From the NCBI GenBank assembly GCA_013297575.1, contig JAAFHO010000322.1, forward strand, positions 1-6,784: a stretch of 6,784 nucleotides of DNA, written 5' to 3'. Under the pieces are notes generated by a model. That model saw only the letters and a list, made by a program, of their open reading frames with translations. It was not told the origin of the DNA and ran no database searches. Every line of letters starts with the position of its first letter. Position 1 is the stretch's first letter. The DNA is from Chitinophagales bacterium. GTDB taxonomy: Bacteria; Bacteroidota; Bacteroidia; Chitinophagales; Saprospiraceae. The position numbers and the translations under genes were made by a program. Of this stretch, positions 1 through 6,337 are shown piece by piece.

Positions 1-1
1 A

Positions 2-124
2 TTCAACAAAAACTTTTTCTTTGTATTTAATGTAGCGGTTGGCGGTACTTTCCCAGGAGACCCGAACAATACTACACCGTTTCCACAGAATATGATTGTT
101 GATTATGTCCGGGTGTTTCAATAA
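2..124 (+). CDS. C-terminal end of a GH16 family (laminarinase-like beta-glucanase) protein, partial
   Basis: Only the last 40 codons and the TAA stop are in the window; the gene begins before the left edge. The visible peptide contains NVAVGGTFPGDP near its start and ends MIVDYVRVFQ. Both are hallmarks of the C-terminal strands of family 16 glycoside hydrolases such as beta-1,3-glucanases, where 'N(L/V)AVGG.FPG.P' and a final 'M.VDYVRVY' strand are conserved. The catalytic ExDxxE motif lies upstream and cannot be checked. No carbohydrate-binding or T9SS sorting domain follows the catalytic domain, because the protein stops at the normal GH16 end. By family knowledge it would be a secreted or surface enzyme cutting beta-1,3 or beta-1,3/1,4 glucans; substrate choice cannot be read from this fragment. 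A terminator follows directly, so it is the last gene of its transcript. Confidence 0.85.
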   Translation, partial: FNKNFFFVFNVAVGGTFPGDPNNTTPFPQNMIVDYVRVFQ

Positions 125-143
125 TTGAACGTATATTATGCAT

Positions 144-190
144 AAAAAAAGCGATTACAAAGGTTTCTCTCCTTCGTAATCGCTTTTTTT
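144..190. terminator. Bidirectional intrinsic terminator between convergent genes
   Basis: GCGATTAC (151-158) pairs perfectly with GTAATCGC (176-183). An inner AAGG/CCTT pairing (160-163 with 171-174) extends the stem. The stem is flanked by A7 on the left (144-150) and T7 on the right (184-190), so the transcript of either strand ends in a GC-containing hairpin plus U-run. It lies 19 nt past the GH16 stop and 23 nt past the stop of the TPR gene on the other strand, so it serves both. Confidence 0.9.
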
Positions 191-213
191 ATACAATAAA
201 CTGTGTTTGAAAA

Positions 214-1548
214 TTATCCTTTAAAGTACGGAGCATTTATTTTGCCACCACCTTTAATGGTCTCCAAACGGGTTTTGAACTCCTTCATCAATTCCAATTC
301 TTCTTTGCGTGCAAAGATTTCGGAAAGAGCGATCAAAGTATTCAAGTCATTTGGATCTAGGCTTTCCGCTTTTTTAAAGTAGGGTAAAGCTTGGTCAAAT
401 AAAGCATTGATCTGATCCTTCAAAGCATTGTATTTTTTCATACCGGCATTAGAAAAATCTTCTGGCATCGCATTGAGTTCCTGCGTTAATAATGCTGCTT
501 TGTTATAATACAATGCGCCCGTAGAATACACTGCTGTTGCATTTTTGGGATCAAGCGTAGATGCCTCAGAGTAGTATTTTGTTGCTAATTCAAAGTATTC
601 TTTAGACTTTGCCTCGTTTTTGGCAGTTATTTCGCGCTGATAAAGGTTGTCATACACATTACCAAGTGTTACGTAAAGACTTACGTTTTTAGGTTCTTTT
701 GCAATAGCCGCTTTCAAACTACCTGTCAATTCATCTAATTTGCCTTTGGCCAGAAAAGAGTTAATCTCATCAAATAACAAAGATGCATCTTCAGGACGTG
801 CTTTACGACCCGCCTTAAGATATACCTCCGCACCTACAGTGTCTTTCAACGCGAGTTTAGCGCGGTACATTCCACTATAAATTTCGGCCTTTGTAGTGTC
901 TTTATCTGCTTTGTAAATGGATTCGTATAATTTTAGCGCCTCTTCGTTTTTATTCGCTAATCCTGCAGCCAAAGCGGTGATATACACTTGATTGGACAAC
1001 TTGCTTTTGTCGTCCAATACGCTTTTTTTGCCGTCGGTAATCAGTATATCGTGGCTTAACAAAGCACCATTAAAAGCATTGTAGGCTTTATCGTACTCCG
1101 CTTTATCAAATTTAGCCACACCAATATTAATCATACTGGCTTGTACGGCTGCTATGCCTTTTAAAGCATCGCCTTTTTGATATTTTTTCACATCTGGGAC
1201 AGCTAAAGCCATTTTATAGGCTTCAAACGCTACCAAAGCGTCATTATCGCCGGAGTAGGTTGTTTTTTTCTTCAACATGATTTGTGTATCATCGTTGGTC
1301 AAGATGGTAGAATAGATATCGCCTCTTGTTATACACGCCGTAGCAGATGCTTTTGCGTCTTCAAACTTGAAGGCTTCATCAATTTTGGATTTAGCTTCTG
1401 CCAATTTATCACCGTTATTAGACGGGTCAATATTGTAGCTAGTGAGTGCCTTACCAGCACTTTTTGCCAATTTTGCACCTTCTTCTTGTGCATTGGCGAT
1501 GGAAATAGAGCATAAAAGGGCTGCAAGAGCAACAAGCGTTTTTTTCAT
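214..1548 (-). CDS. Secreted tetratricopeptide-repeat protein of unknown function
   Basis: This 444-residue protein starts with a standard type I signal peptide: MKK, then a hydrophobic stretch at about residues 4-17, then ANA|Q at 18-21. Cys13 does not fit a lipobox because Leu precedes it. It is therefore probably periplasmic or exported. The rest is almost entirely helical and Ala/Lys/Leu-rich. TPR-like helix pairs are visible at about 138-165 (KFDKAEYDKAYNAFNGAL), 190-215 (NKNEEALKLYESIYK), 222-285, 288-334 (LYVTLGNVYD...YYSEASTLDPKNA) and 338-400 (YFKKAESLDPNDLNTLIAL). The 'A..LDP.N' endings are typical of TPR units. The last repeats carry longer inserts than the 34-residue norm. TPR domains bind other proteins, but no enzymatic domain or named partner can be recognised. 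The ATG at 1548 is chosen because it gives the signal peptide; no Shine-Dalgarno sequence is visible. Upstream, 1586-1593 resembles a -7 element on this strand with one mismatch. It looks monocistronic. Confidence 0.85.
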   Translation of the reverse strand: MKKTLVALAALLCSISIANAQEEGAKLAKSAGKALTSYNIDPSNNGDKLAEAKSKIDEAFKFEDAKASATACITRGDIYSTILTNDDTQIMLKKKTTYSGDNDALVAFEAYKMALAVPDVKKYQKGDALKGIAAVQASMINIGVAKFDKAEYDKAYNAFNGALLSHDILITDGKKSVLDDKSKLSNQVYITALAAGLANKNEEALKLYESIYKADKDTTKAEIYSGMYRAKLALKDTVGAEVYLKAGRKARPEDASLLFDEINSFLAKGKLDELTGSLKAAIAKEPKNVSLYVTLGNVYDNLYQREITAKNEAKSKEYFELATKYYSEASTLDPKNATAVYSTGALYYNKAALLTQELNAMPEDFSNAGMKKYNALKDQINALFDQALPYFKKAESLDPNDLNTLIALSEIFARKEELELMKEFKTRLETIKGGGKINAPYFKG

Positions 1549-1647
1549 GTTAATCGAAAAAAAGATTGGTTTAAATATGAATACCCAAAAATCAGACTTG
1601 ATTTGAAGGCTTGTGTACAGTATAGACGTATAATAGCCTGATAAATT

Positions 1648-1664
1648 ATTAACGGGTAGTTAAT
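1648..1664. promoter_or_regulatory. Short inverted repeat, possible operator
   Basis: ATTAAC (1648-1653) and GTTAAT (1659-1664) are perfect 6-bp arms around a 5-bp spacer, in the divergent spacer between the TPR gene and miaE. The geometry suits a dimeric regulator, but such AT-rich short repeats also arise by chance and no matching second site was seen. The site lies upstream of both genes and could act on either. Confidence 0.2.
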
Positions 1665-1713
1665 GTCCCTAAAAACAGGTTAATTTGATCTATGCCGCAA
1701 AGTTCTGCTTTAT

Positions 1714-1748
1714 CTTGCTAAAGATTGTCGCATTTTACAATAAATTTG
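1714..1748 (+). promoter_or_regulatory. Bacteroidota sigma-A promoter of miaE
   Basis: TAAATTTG at 1741-1748 matches the Bacteroidota -7 consensus TAnnTTTG exactly. CTTG at 1714-1717 is one mismatch from the -33 TTTG element, with a 23-bp spacer at the upper end of the usual range. Transcription would begin around 1753-1757, leaving a leader of only about 12-16 nt before the ATG at 1769. This supports that start over in-frame codons further upstream, which would lie before or inside the promoter. Confidence 0.65.
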
Positions 1749-1768
1749 CGCCAGTATTGCATTTTTTT

Positions 1769-2374
1769 ATGGAACAGACACTTCAGAATACAAAATTGGG
1801 GCTAAAACTGCCCACAGACCCTCGATGGGTGAACTTAGCATCGTTTGATTTGGGTGAAATATTGACCGATCACGCTTATTGCGAACAAAAAGCAGCCACC
1901 TCTATCATCTCTTTGATACAATCTTATCCAGAGCGAGAAACCCTTGTGGAAGAACTCGCGCCAGTTGTTACCGAAGAATGGGGGCATTTTAGGATGGTAT
2001 TGCAAGAACTAAAAAAACGAAATCTGAAACTGGGTAGCCAGCGGAAAGATGAATATGTGAATGAACTTTTGAAGTTCCAGCAAAAAGGTTTATCCAAAGA
2101 AGATGCCTTGTTGGAGAAACTCTTAACTTGCGCCTTAATTGAAGCAAGGAGTTGTGAACGTTTCCGGCTGCTTTCCCTTTTTTGTTCGGATGAAGAACTA
2201 CGGGCTTGGTACCACAAGTTTATGGTAGCAGAGGCTTTGCATTACAAGCTATTCCTCCGTTTGGCGGAAACATATTTTGACAAAGAAAAAACGCGCACGC
2301 GTTGGCAAGCATATTTGACTTATGAAGCGGGAATTATGGATCGCTTGGAGGCTAGGGGCGATCGAATGCACTAA
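1769..2374 (+). CDS. miaE: tRNA-(ms2io6A) hydroxylase MiaE-like diiron protein
   Basis: The 201-residue product matches the MiaE family, which hydroxylates the isopentenyl side chain of 2-methylthio-N6-isopentenyladenosine at position 37 of tRNAs reading U-starting codons, using O2 and a diiron centre. The ferritin-like four-helix pattern of metal ligands is visible: Glu39 in DHAYCEQKAA, the ExxH pair Glu70/His73 in TEEWGHF, Glu125 in LIEARSCERF, and a second ExxH pair Glu155/His158 in VAEALHY. The N-terminal P-T-D-P-R-W-V segment is also typical. The length agrees with the short bacterial form (about 200 residues), not the longer enteric one. The reading frame is open back to 1685, but the extra 28 residues are hydrophobic, unlike the family, and would span the promoter, so the ATG at 1769 is preferred. 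The substrate needs MiaA and MiaB, neither of which is in the window. There is no terminator after the gene, so read-through into the dipeptidase 77 nt downstream is possible. Confidence 0.88.
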   Translation: MEQTLQNTKLGLKLPTDPRWVNLASFDLGEILTDHAYCEQKAATSIISLIQSYPERETLVEELAPVVTEEWGHFRMVLQELKKRNLKLGSQRKDEYVNELLKFQQKGLSKEDALLEKLLTCALIEARSCERFRLLSLFCSDEELRAWYHKFMVAEALHYKLFLRLAETYFDKEKTRTRWQAYLTYEAGIMDRLEARGDRMH

Positions 2375-2451
2375 GGAACGCGGAAACAGATATGAACACG
2401 CCATTCATTATGTCGGTGAATAATTTTTAACGAAATAACCATATTAGTAAA

Positions 2452-3633
2452 ATGAAGTTTTTAAGCGTAATTGCGAGCATCGCGCTCATTTTCTCCTCTT
2501 GTAGTACCTCCAAAGATACTCGTTACCTCAAGCATGCCCACCAAATATTAAAAGAGACCCCAATTGTGGATACCCATATCGACTTTCCTTGGAGTTTGGT
2601 GGAACACAAAGAATGGTTCAAACCAGGATATACTGATTTAGCATTGAAGCACCCTGTAGGTGAATTTGACCGGGAGCGGGCAATAAAGGGTGGGTTATAC
2701 GGTGCATTTATGTCTATTTATATTCCTTCTTCCTATCAGAAAGAGAAAGGTAGGTCGCGTGAGGTAGCCGACTCACTGATTCTGGCCGTTGAACAAATTG
2801 CAGCAGCCCATCCATCTCAGTTTGCTATGGCATACCACGCTGATGATATTGTCAAAAACTTCAAAAAAGGCATAATTTCGCTACCAATGGGTATGGAGAA
2901 TGGTTCCCCAATTGAAAAAATATCGGATGTGGCGTATTTTCATAAAAAGGGTATTCGATATGTTACACTTACACATGCTAGAGATAACCAAATTTGCGAT
3001 TCTTCTTACGATACATTACAAACCAATGGTGGATTAAGTCCTTTTGGTAAAGATGTGGTAAAAGAGATGAACCGTGTGGGTATTATGGTAGATGTGAGTC
3101 ACTTATCCGATAAATCCATTGTAGATGTACTCAAAATTGCAAAAAAGCCTTTGGTCGCCTCTCATAGTGGTTGCCGGCATTATATACCGGGTTTTATCCG
3201 AAACTTGCCTGATTCTCTCATTATAGCCATTGCTAAAGGAAATGGTGTGGTGCAAGTGCCTTTTAGCCATTATTTCCTTACTACTGATGCGCGCGAAAAG
3301 TTTAATAGCGCATCTGAGGAGATGAAAAAACAAGGATTGGAAGAAAATGCACCAGAGGCCCGTTATTTTATGAACAAAAAACTGCTTCAAATGGGCGTTT
3401 CTGCAAAAACAGTAGCAGATCAAATTGATTATATCCGTAAACTTGTAGGTATTGAATATGTAGGCATAGGCTCTGATTTTGATGGTGTGGGTTTGGCTTT
3501 GCCACCTGACCTTGCTGATGTGTCTATGTATCCTAATTTGTTGGCAGAATTACTGCGCCGAGGTTATTCGGATAGTGATATTAGAAAAGTTTGCTCCGAA
3601 AACTTATTAAGGGTTTGGAAAGCCAATGAATAG
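2452..3633 (+). CDS. Membrane dipeptidase (peptidase family M19) lipoprotein
   Basis: The protein has 393 residues. It begins with a lipoprotein signal peptide: MKF, a hydrophobic core, then FSSC with Cys17 as the probable lipidated residue. It should therefore be anchored in the inner or outer membrane and act in the periplasm. The body is a complete M19 (renal dipeptidase-like) amidohydrolase barrel. The zinc ligands known from the family are all present: His42 and Asp44 (VDTHIDFPW), the bridging Glu149 (GMENG), His217 (DVSHLSD), His238 (ASHSGCRH) and Asp342 (GSDFDG). Other conserved segments are THARDNQICDSSYDT (174-188), IRNLPD (249-254) and the C-terminal 'CSENLLRVW' end. The family hydrolyses dipeptides, including L-D and dehydro forms; the natural substrate here is not known, with peptide scavenging or cell-wall peptide recycling as possibilities. 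The ATG at 2452 gives the signal peptide directly. The DUF2807 gene follows after 47 nt in the same direction and is probably co-transcribed. Confidence 0.93.
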   Translation: MKFLSVIASIALIFSSCSTSKDTRYLKHAHQILKETPIVDTHIDFPWSLVEHKEWFKPGYTDLALKHPVGEFDRERAIKGGLYGAFMSIYIPSSYQKEKGRSREVADSLILAVEQIAAAHPSQFAMAYHADDIVKNFKKGIISLPMGMENGSPIEKISDVAYFHKKGIRYVTLTHARDNQICDSSYDTLQTNGGLSPFGKDVVKEMNRVGIMVDVSHLSDKSIVDVLKIAKKPLVASHSGCRHYIPGFIRNLPDSLIIAIAKGNGVVQVPFSHYFLTTDAREKFNSASEEMKKQGLEENAPEARYFMNKKLLQMGVSAKTVADQIDYIRKLVGIEYVGIGSDFDGVGLALPPDLADVSMYPNLLAELLRRGYSDSDIRKVCSENLLRVWKANE

Positions 3634-3680
3634 TGCATCAATACATACAAACATACACAAAATTAAATTATTATACAACT

Positions 3681-4409
3681 ATGAAAAACTTAATAATTGT
3701 AGCCTTTGTATTAGGCATTGCTTATTTGGGTAAAAATGCTTTTGACAATGCACGATATGCTCTAAAAGAAATAACTGGCGTCGGTGCTACGAAGGATGAT
3801 TTTAGAAATGTATCTGCTTTCACCGGAGTAGCTTCTTATGTTGCAGGCGATGTAGAATGGAAGGCTGGCGAAAAGTATTCCGTGCAAATATCTGCACCGT
3901 CGGATGTACTACCCTATTTCACTACTGAAGTAAACGGTGACATTATGGAAATTAAGACCTCTGAACGAGTAAAATACCAATCTAGCGTCAAAATTGTGGT
4001 TACATCACCTGAGTTACGCCTTATTGCAATGTACGGAAGCGGTAATTTTACGACTTCCTCCAGCATCAATAGAAATAGTTTGAAAATTGAATTGGCAGGT
4101 TCTGGAGCAATTGAAGTACCTAATATGGATGTAGAAGACCTTAAAGCCAAGTTGAGTGGTAGTGGTACTATAGATTTGGGTGGCAGGGCTCAAAAAGCCG
4201 ATCTTGAATTATCAGGCAGTGGCAATATGGATGCAGAAAGTCTCAAGGCAGAAAAGGCAGACATTGCCATCACTGGAAGCGGCAATGCTGCTTGTAATGT
4301 AGAAAAATCACTTAATGCTGATATTTCAGGTAGTGGCAATATTAGATACAGCGGTAACCCTCAAGTTAATGTGAGTAAAAGTGGGTCTGGTACCGTAGAA
4401 AAAGAATAG
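3681..4409 (+). CDS. DUF2807 (head GIN domain) beta-solenoid protein
   Basis: From the ATG at 3681 the product is 242 residues. Residues 4-16 are a hydrophobic N-terminal segment (LIIVAFVLGIAYL) acting as signal peptide or membrane anchor; no clear signal peptidase site follows. Residues about 41-237 are a DUF2807 domain, described in databases as a putative auto-transporter adhesin head GIN domain. The GSG motif recurs seven times, at residues 119, 140, 160, 179, 199, 217 and 235, spaced 18-21 residues, usually as GSG followed by N, A or T. This is the turn pattern of a right-handed parallel beta-helix in which each rung is one repeat. The family is common in Bacteroidota and is usually exported; its role is not firmly known. 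An in-frame GTG at 3633, overlapping the previous stop by one base, would add 16 residues before the hydrophobic segment and is less likely. Co-transcription with the M19 gene is inferred from the 47-nt gap. Confidence 0.88.
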   Translation: MKNLIIVAFVLGIAYLGKNAFDNARYALKEITGVGATKDDFRNVSAFTGVASYVAGDVEWKAGEKYSVQISAPSDVLPYFTTEVNGDIMEIKTSERVKYQSSVKIVVTSPELRLIAMYGSGNFTTSSSINRNSLKIELAGSGAIEVPNMDVEDLKAKLSGSGTIDLGGRAQKADLELSGSGNMDAESLKAEKADIAITGSGNAACNVEKSLNADISGSGNIRYSGNPQVNVSKSGSGTVEKE

Positions 4410-4480
4410 TGTAGTTTACCACAAGGATGTAGCGTACTTATAATACGTGTACGCTACATCCTTGTGGTCATCAACTACAC
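4409..4480. terminator. Very long stop-to-stop hairpin between convergent genes, probable bidirectional terminator
   Basis: A perfect 19-bp inverted repeat pairs 4419-4437 with 4449-4467 around an 11-nt loop. A further 8 bp pair outside it (4409-4416 with 4473-4480) across a 2/5-nt internal loop. The left outer arm starts at the last base of the DUF2807 stop codon, and the right outer arm contains the stop codon of the convergent thiolase gene (4475-4477). The structure fills the whole spacer. Neither side has a run of T after the stem, which is unusual for an intrinsic terminator, so a 3'-end protecting or repeat-element role is also possible. Confidence 0.65.
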
Positions 4481-5653
4481 CCTTTCAATGACCAATGCCG
4501 TAGCACCGCCACCGCCATTACAAATAGCAGCAAGTCCAAGCGTACCATTTTTTTGGTGGAGCACATTATTGAGGGTAGTCACGATCCTCGCGCCCGATGC
4601 GCCAAGTGGATGCCCAAGTGCCACAGCACCACCAAAAACATTAGTTTGTTCGTGGCTAATACCAATCACTTCCTCAAAAGCCATAGTAACTACCGCAAAG
4701 GCTTCATTTACTTCATAAAAATCAATATCTCCTTTTTCCACACCAGCCATTTTCATCGCCTTTGGTGCAGCAATTGTAGGAGTGGTGGTAAACCATTCTG
4801 GCGCTTGTTCTGCATCAGCAAAGCCGCGAATCAAAGCAACAGGTTTTAAACCGTATTTTTTTACCGCAGCCTCACTCGCCAAAATCAAAGCAGATGCACC
4901 ATCATTGATCGTGCTAGCATTTGCCGCTGTGACCGTTCCATCCGGCGAAAAAGCAGGACGAAGGCCAGGAATCTTATCAAACTGTACTTTTTTGTATTCT
5001 TCATCCGAGGACAACAAAACTGGGTCGCCTTTGCGCTGAGGAATAGCCACGGGCACTATTTCAGCAGCGAAAAACCCTGCATCTGTAGCAGCAGCAGCAC
5101 GCGTATAGGAATCAATTGCAAACGCATCCTGTGCTTCGCGGGTAATTCCGAACTTAATAGCTGTTTGATCTGCACAAAAGCCCATTGCTTTTTGGTTGTA
5201 AACATCCGTGAGTCCATCTTTGGATAAGCCATCTATCATTTCGGCGTTACCAAATTTGTATCCCCAACGTGCATTCGGAATATAATATGGAATCTGTGAC
5301 ATGTTCTCCATGCCACCGGCCACCACTATTTCATTTTGGCCCAGCATAATACTTTGAGCCCCTAAGGTGATCGCTTTGATGCCAGATGCGCATACCTTAT
5401 TAATAGTGGTACATGGAACAGTAACTGGTAATCCAGCGAAAATTGATGCTTGTCGGGCTGGTGCTTGTCCTAAATTGGCACTTACTACATTGCCCATAAT
5501 AACTTCATCTACTAAATCCGGCGCAATTCCGGCTTTTTCTAGTGCGCCCTTAATAGCCGCTGCGCCCAAATGTGTGGCTGAAACGCCAGCTAAACTGCCT
5601 CCAAAACTACCGATTGGCGTACGAACAGCGGATACAATATATACTTTTTGCAT
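4475..5653 (-). CDS. Acetyl-CoA C-acetyltransferase (thiolase II family)
   Basis: The 392-residue product is a full-length thiolase that condenses two acetyl-CoA to acetoacetyl-CoA or runs the reverse cleavage, in the cytoplasm. The nucleophilic Cys88 is in NKVCASG, the NEAF motif is at 316-319, His348 is in GGAVALGHPLGASG, and the second catalytic Cys378 is in CNGGGGA. Length and spacing agree closely with the well-studied Zoogloea enzyme PhaA and with E. coli AtoB (family knowledge), so a short-chain acetoacetyl-CoA thiolase is more likely than the FadA type. No partner gene (reductase, CoA transferase, HMG-CoA synthase) is adjacent. The pathway, whether ketone-body, amino-acid or fatty-acid breakdown or biosynthesis, is therefore open. 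The ATG at 5653 begins MQKVYIVSAVRTPIGSFGG, the usual thiolase start. The gene has its own promoter 31 nt upstream and ends inside a long hairpin shared with the convergent DUF2807 gene. Confidence 0.95.
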   Translation of the reverse strand: MQKVYIVSAVRTPIGSFGGSLAGVSATHLGAAAIKGALEKAGIAPDLVDEVIMGNVVSANLGQAPARQASIFAGLPVTVPCTTINKVCASGIKAITLGAQSIMLGQNEIVVAGGMENMSQIPYYIPNARWGYKFGNAEMIDGLSKDGLTDVYNQKAMGFCADQTAIKFGITREAQDAFAIDSYTRAAAATDAGFFAAEIVPVAIPQRKGDPVLLSSDEEYKKVQFDKIPGLRPAFSPDGTVTAANASTINDGASALILASEAAVKKYGLKPVALIRGFADAEQAPEWFTTTPTIAAPKAMKMAGVEKGDIDFYEVNEAFAVVTMAFEEVIGISHEQTNVFGGAVALGHPLGASGARIVTTLNNVLHQKNGTLGLAAICNGGGGATALVIERV

Positions 5654-5684
5654 GGTGGTGGTGTATGGTTAGAGAAATACGGTG

Positions 5685-5718
5685 CAAAATTACGGAAAAT
5701 TGCCATTCTAAAATCAAA
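5685..5718 (-). promoter_or_regulatory. Bacteroidota sigma-A promoter of the thiolase gene
   Basis: On the minus strand, TAATTTTG (5692-5685) matches TAnnTTTG exactly and TTTG (5718-5715) matches the -33 element exactly, with a 22-bp spacer. Transcription would begin near 5677-5681, giving a leader of about 25 nt before the ATG at 5653. This is the best promoter match in the window. Confidence 0.75.
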
Positions 5719-5850
5719 ATCTTGTTTGGTTAAAGTTAAATATTTTTTTGAAAAATTTCCCAAATACCTATTACCCTACCCGCTTGTTGCAAAGATTAAA
5801 ACGACGCAAAATATAGTGTTTAAAACGTGGCGAAACAGGCAAATAAACCT

Positions 5851-5858
5851 GAACTTTG
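5851..5858 (+). promoter_or_regulatory. Possible -7 element upstream of the rhodanese-fold gene
   Basis: GAACTTTG differs from TAnnTTTG by one base and is followed by CAG, a context common for this promoter class. It would start transcription about 40 nt before the ATG at 5905. No convincing -33 TTTG is at the right distance, so this is a weak call. Confidence 0.3.
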
Positions 5859-5904
5859 CAGTATAATTAACAATTTTTATTTTACTAAAATTTTACTATA
5901 AGAT

Positions 5905-6228
5905 ATGACAAACGTTACTTTCGATGTGATTACCCCACGTGATGCTTATGCTGCTTATGTAATGGGCAGTACTTTGGTTGATGTTCGCACTACGGCTGAA
6001 ATAGAAAATAAGGCTATTGCACTAAAAAACTTAAAGAAAATTCCGTTTGAGGAATTAGCACAACGGGTAAGTGAGATTCCAGCAAACCGCCAAGTCGTAC
6101 TTTTTTCCCGAGTTGGAGTAAAAGGACAAGAGGCAGCAAAAATATTGGCAAAACATGGTTACGATAATGTGGCGATGGTAGATGGCGGCATTACCGCTTG
6201 GGAAGAATATGGTTTGCCGATCAAGTAG
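5905..6228 (+). CDS. Small rhodanese-fold protein lacking the catalytic cysteine
   Basis: This 107-residue single-domain protein has no signal peptide and is probably cytoplasmic. The rhodanese fold is supported by LVDVRTTAEIE (24-34), IPFEELAQRVSEIP (46-59), the central strand QVVLF leading into the active-site loop (63-74), the helix GQEAAKILAKHGYDNV (74-89), and the C-terminal MVDGGITAWEEYGLPIK. That last segment is nearly the standard ending 'GG...W...GLP'. In active rhodaneses the loop reads CRxGxR(S/G), and its Cys carries the persulfide. Here residues 68-74 read SRVGVKG, so Ser68 replaces the Cys and Lys73 replaces the last Arg. The usual GHIPGA segment after the DVR strand is also missing, as in several small Bacteroidota rhodaneses. 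Sulfur transfer by the known mechanism is therefore unlikely, and a binding or regulatory role is inferred. The ATG at 5905 is the only sensible start. It appears monocistronic. Confidence 0.88.
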   Translation: MTNVTFDVITPRDAYAAYVMGSTLVDVRTTAEIENKAIALKNLKKIPFEELAQRVSEIPANRQVVLFSRVGVKGQEAAKILAKHGYDNVAMVDGGITAWEEYGLPIK

Positions 6229-6270
6229 TTAAGTATTTGGATATACTGTAGTTAAGTATTTGAGTATACT
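6225..6270. repeat. Tandem 23-bp direct repeat, two copies
   Basis: Copy 1 (6225-6247) and copy 2 (6248-6270) are directly adjacent and match at 21 of 23 bases; the only difference is GA versus AG at repeat positions 16-17. Copy 1 contains the TAG stop codon of the rhodanese-fold gene (6226-6228). The core of each unit is GTTAAGTATTTG. No third copy is visible. Confidence 0.85.
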
Positions 6271-6273
6271 TAA
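6252..6273. promoter_or_regulatory. Palindrome in the second repeat copy
   Basis: TTAAGTAT (6252-6259) pairs perfectly with ATACTTAA (6266-6273) around the 6-nt loop TTGAGT. The stem has only two G-C pairs and no T-run follows, so it would be a weak terminator. It could equally be a protein-binding site or a by-product of the repeat. Confidence 0.4.
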
Positions 6274-6337
6274 GTGGTTCGTTCCATTACTACGCAATAA
6301 AATTTTCATACGAGGACTGTAAACTATAGATTGTTAA

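Noticed and set aside
1685..1768. In-frame N-terminal extension of 28 residues before MiaE
   Set aside because: It is unlike the family N-terminus and spans a perfect promoter element (1741-1748) that would start transcription inside it; the ATG at 1769 fits the family.
2392..2430. 12-codon reading frame (MNTPFIMSVNNF) upstream of the dipeptidase gene, possible leader peptide
   Set aside because: Too short, with no ribosome binding site, no run of regulatory codons and no attenuator hairpin after it.
3633..3680. GTG start for the DUF2807 protein overlapping the dipeptidase stop codon
   Set aside because: It would put a polar 16-residue stretch ahead of the hydrophobic export segment; the ATG at 3681 followed by KN and the hydrophobic core is a normal start.
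4464..5039. Several plus-strand open frames opposite the thiolase gene
   Set aside because: They lie wholly or almost wholly within the strongly supported thiolase coding region on the other strand, overlap one another, and show no recognisable domain.
5648..5866. 72-codon plus-strand frame in the thiolase-rhodanese spacer
   Set aside because: It covers the thiolase promoter and start, its peptide is Lys/Phe-rich as expected from translated AT-rich spacer, and it resembles no family known to me.
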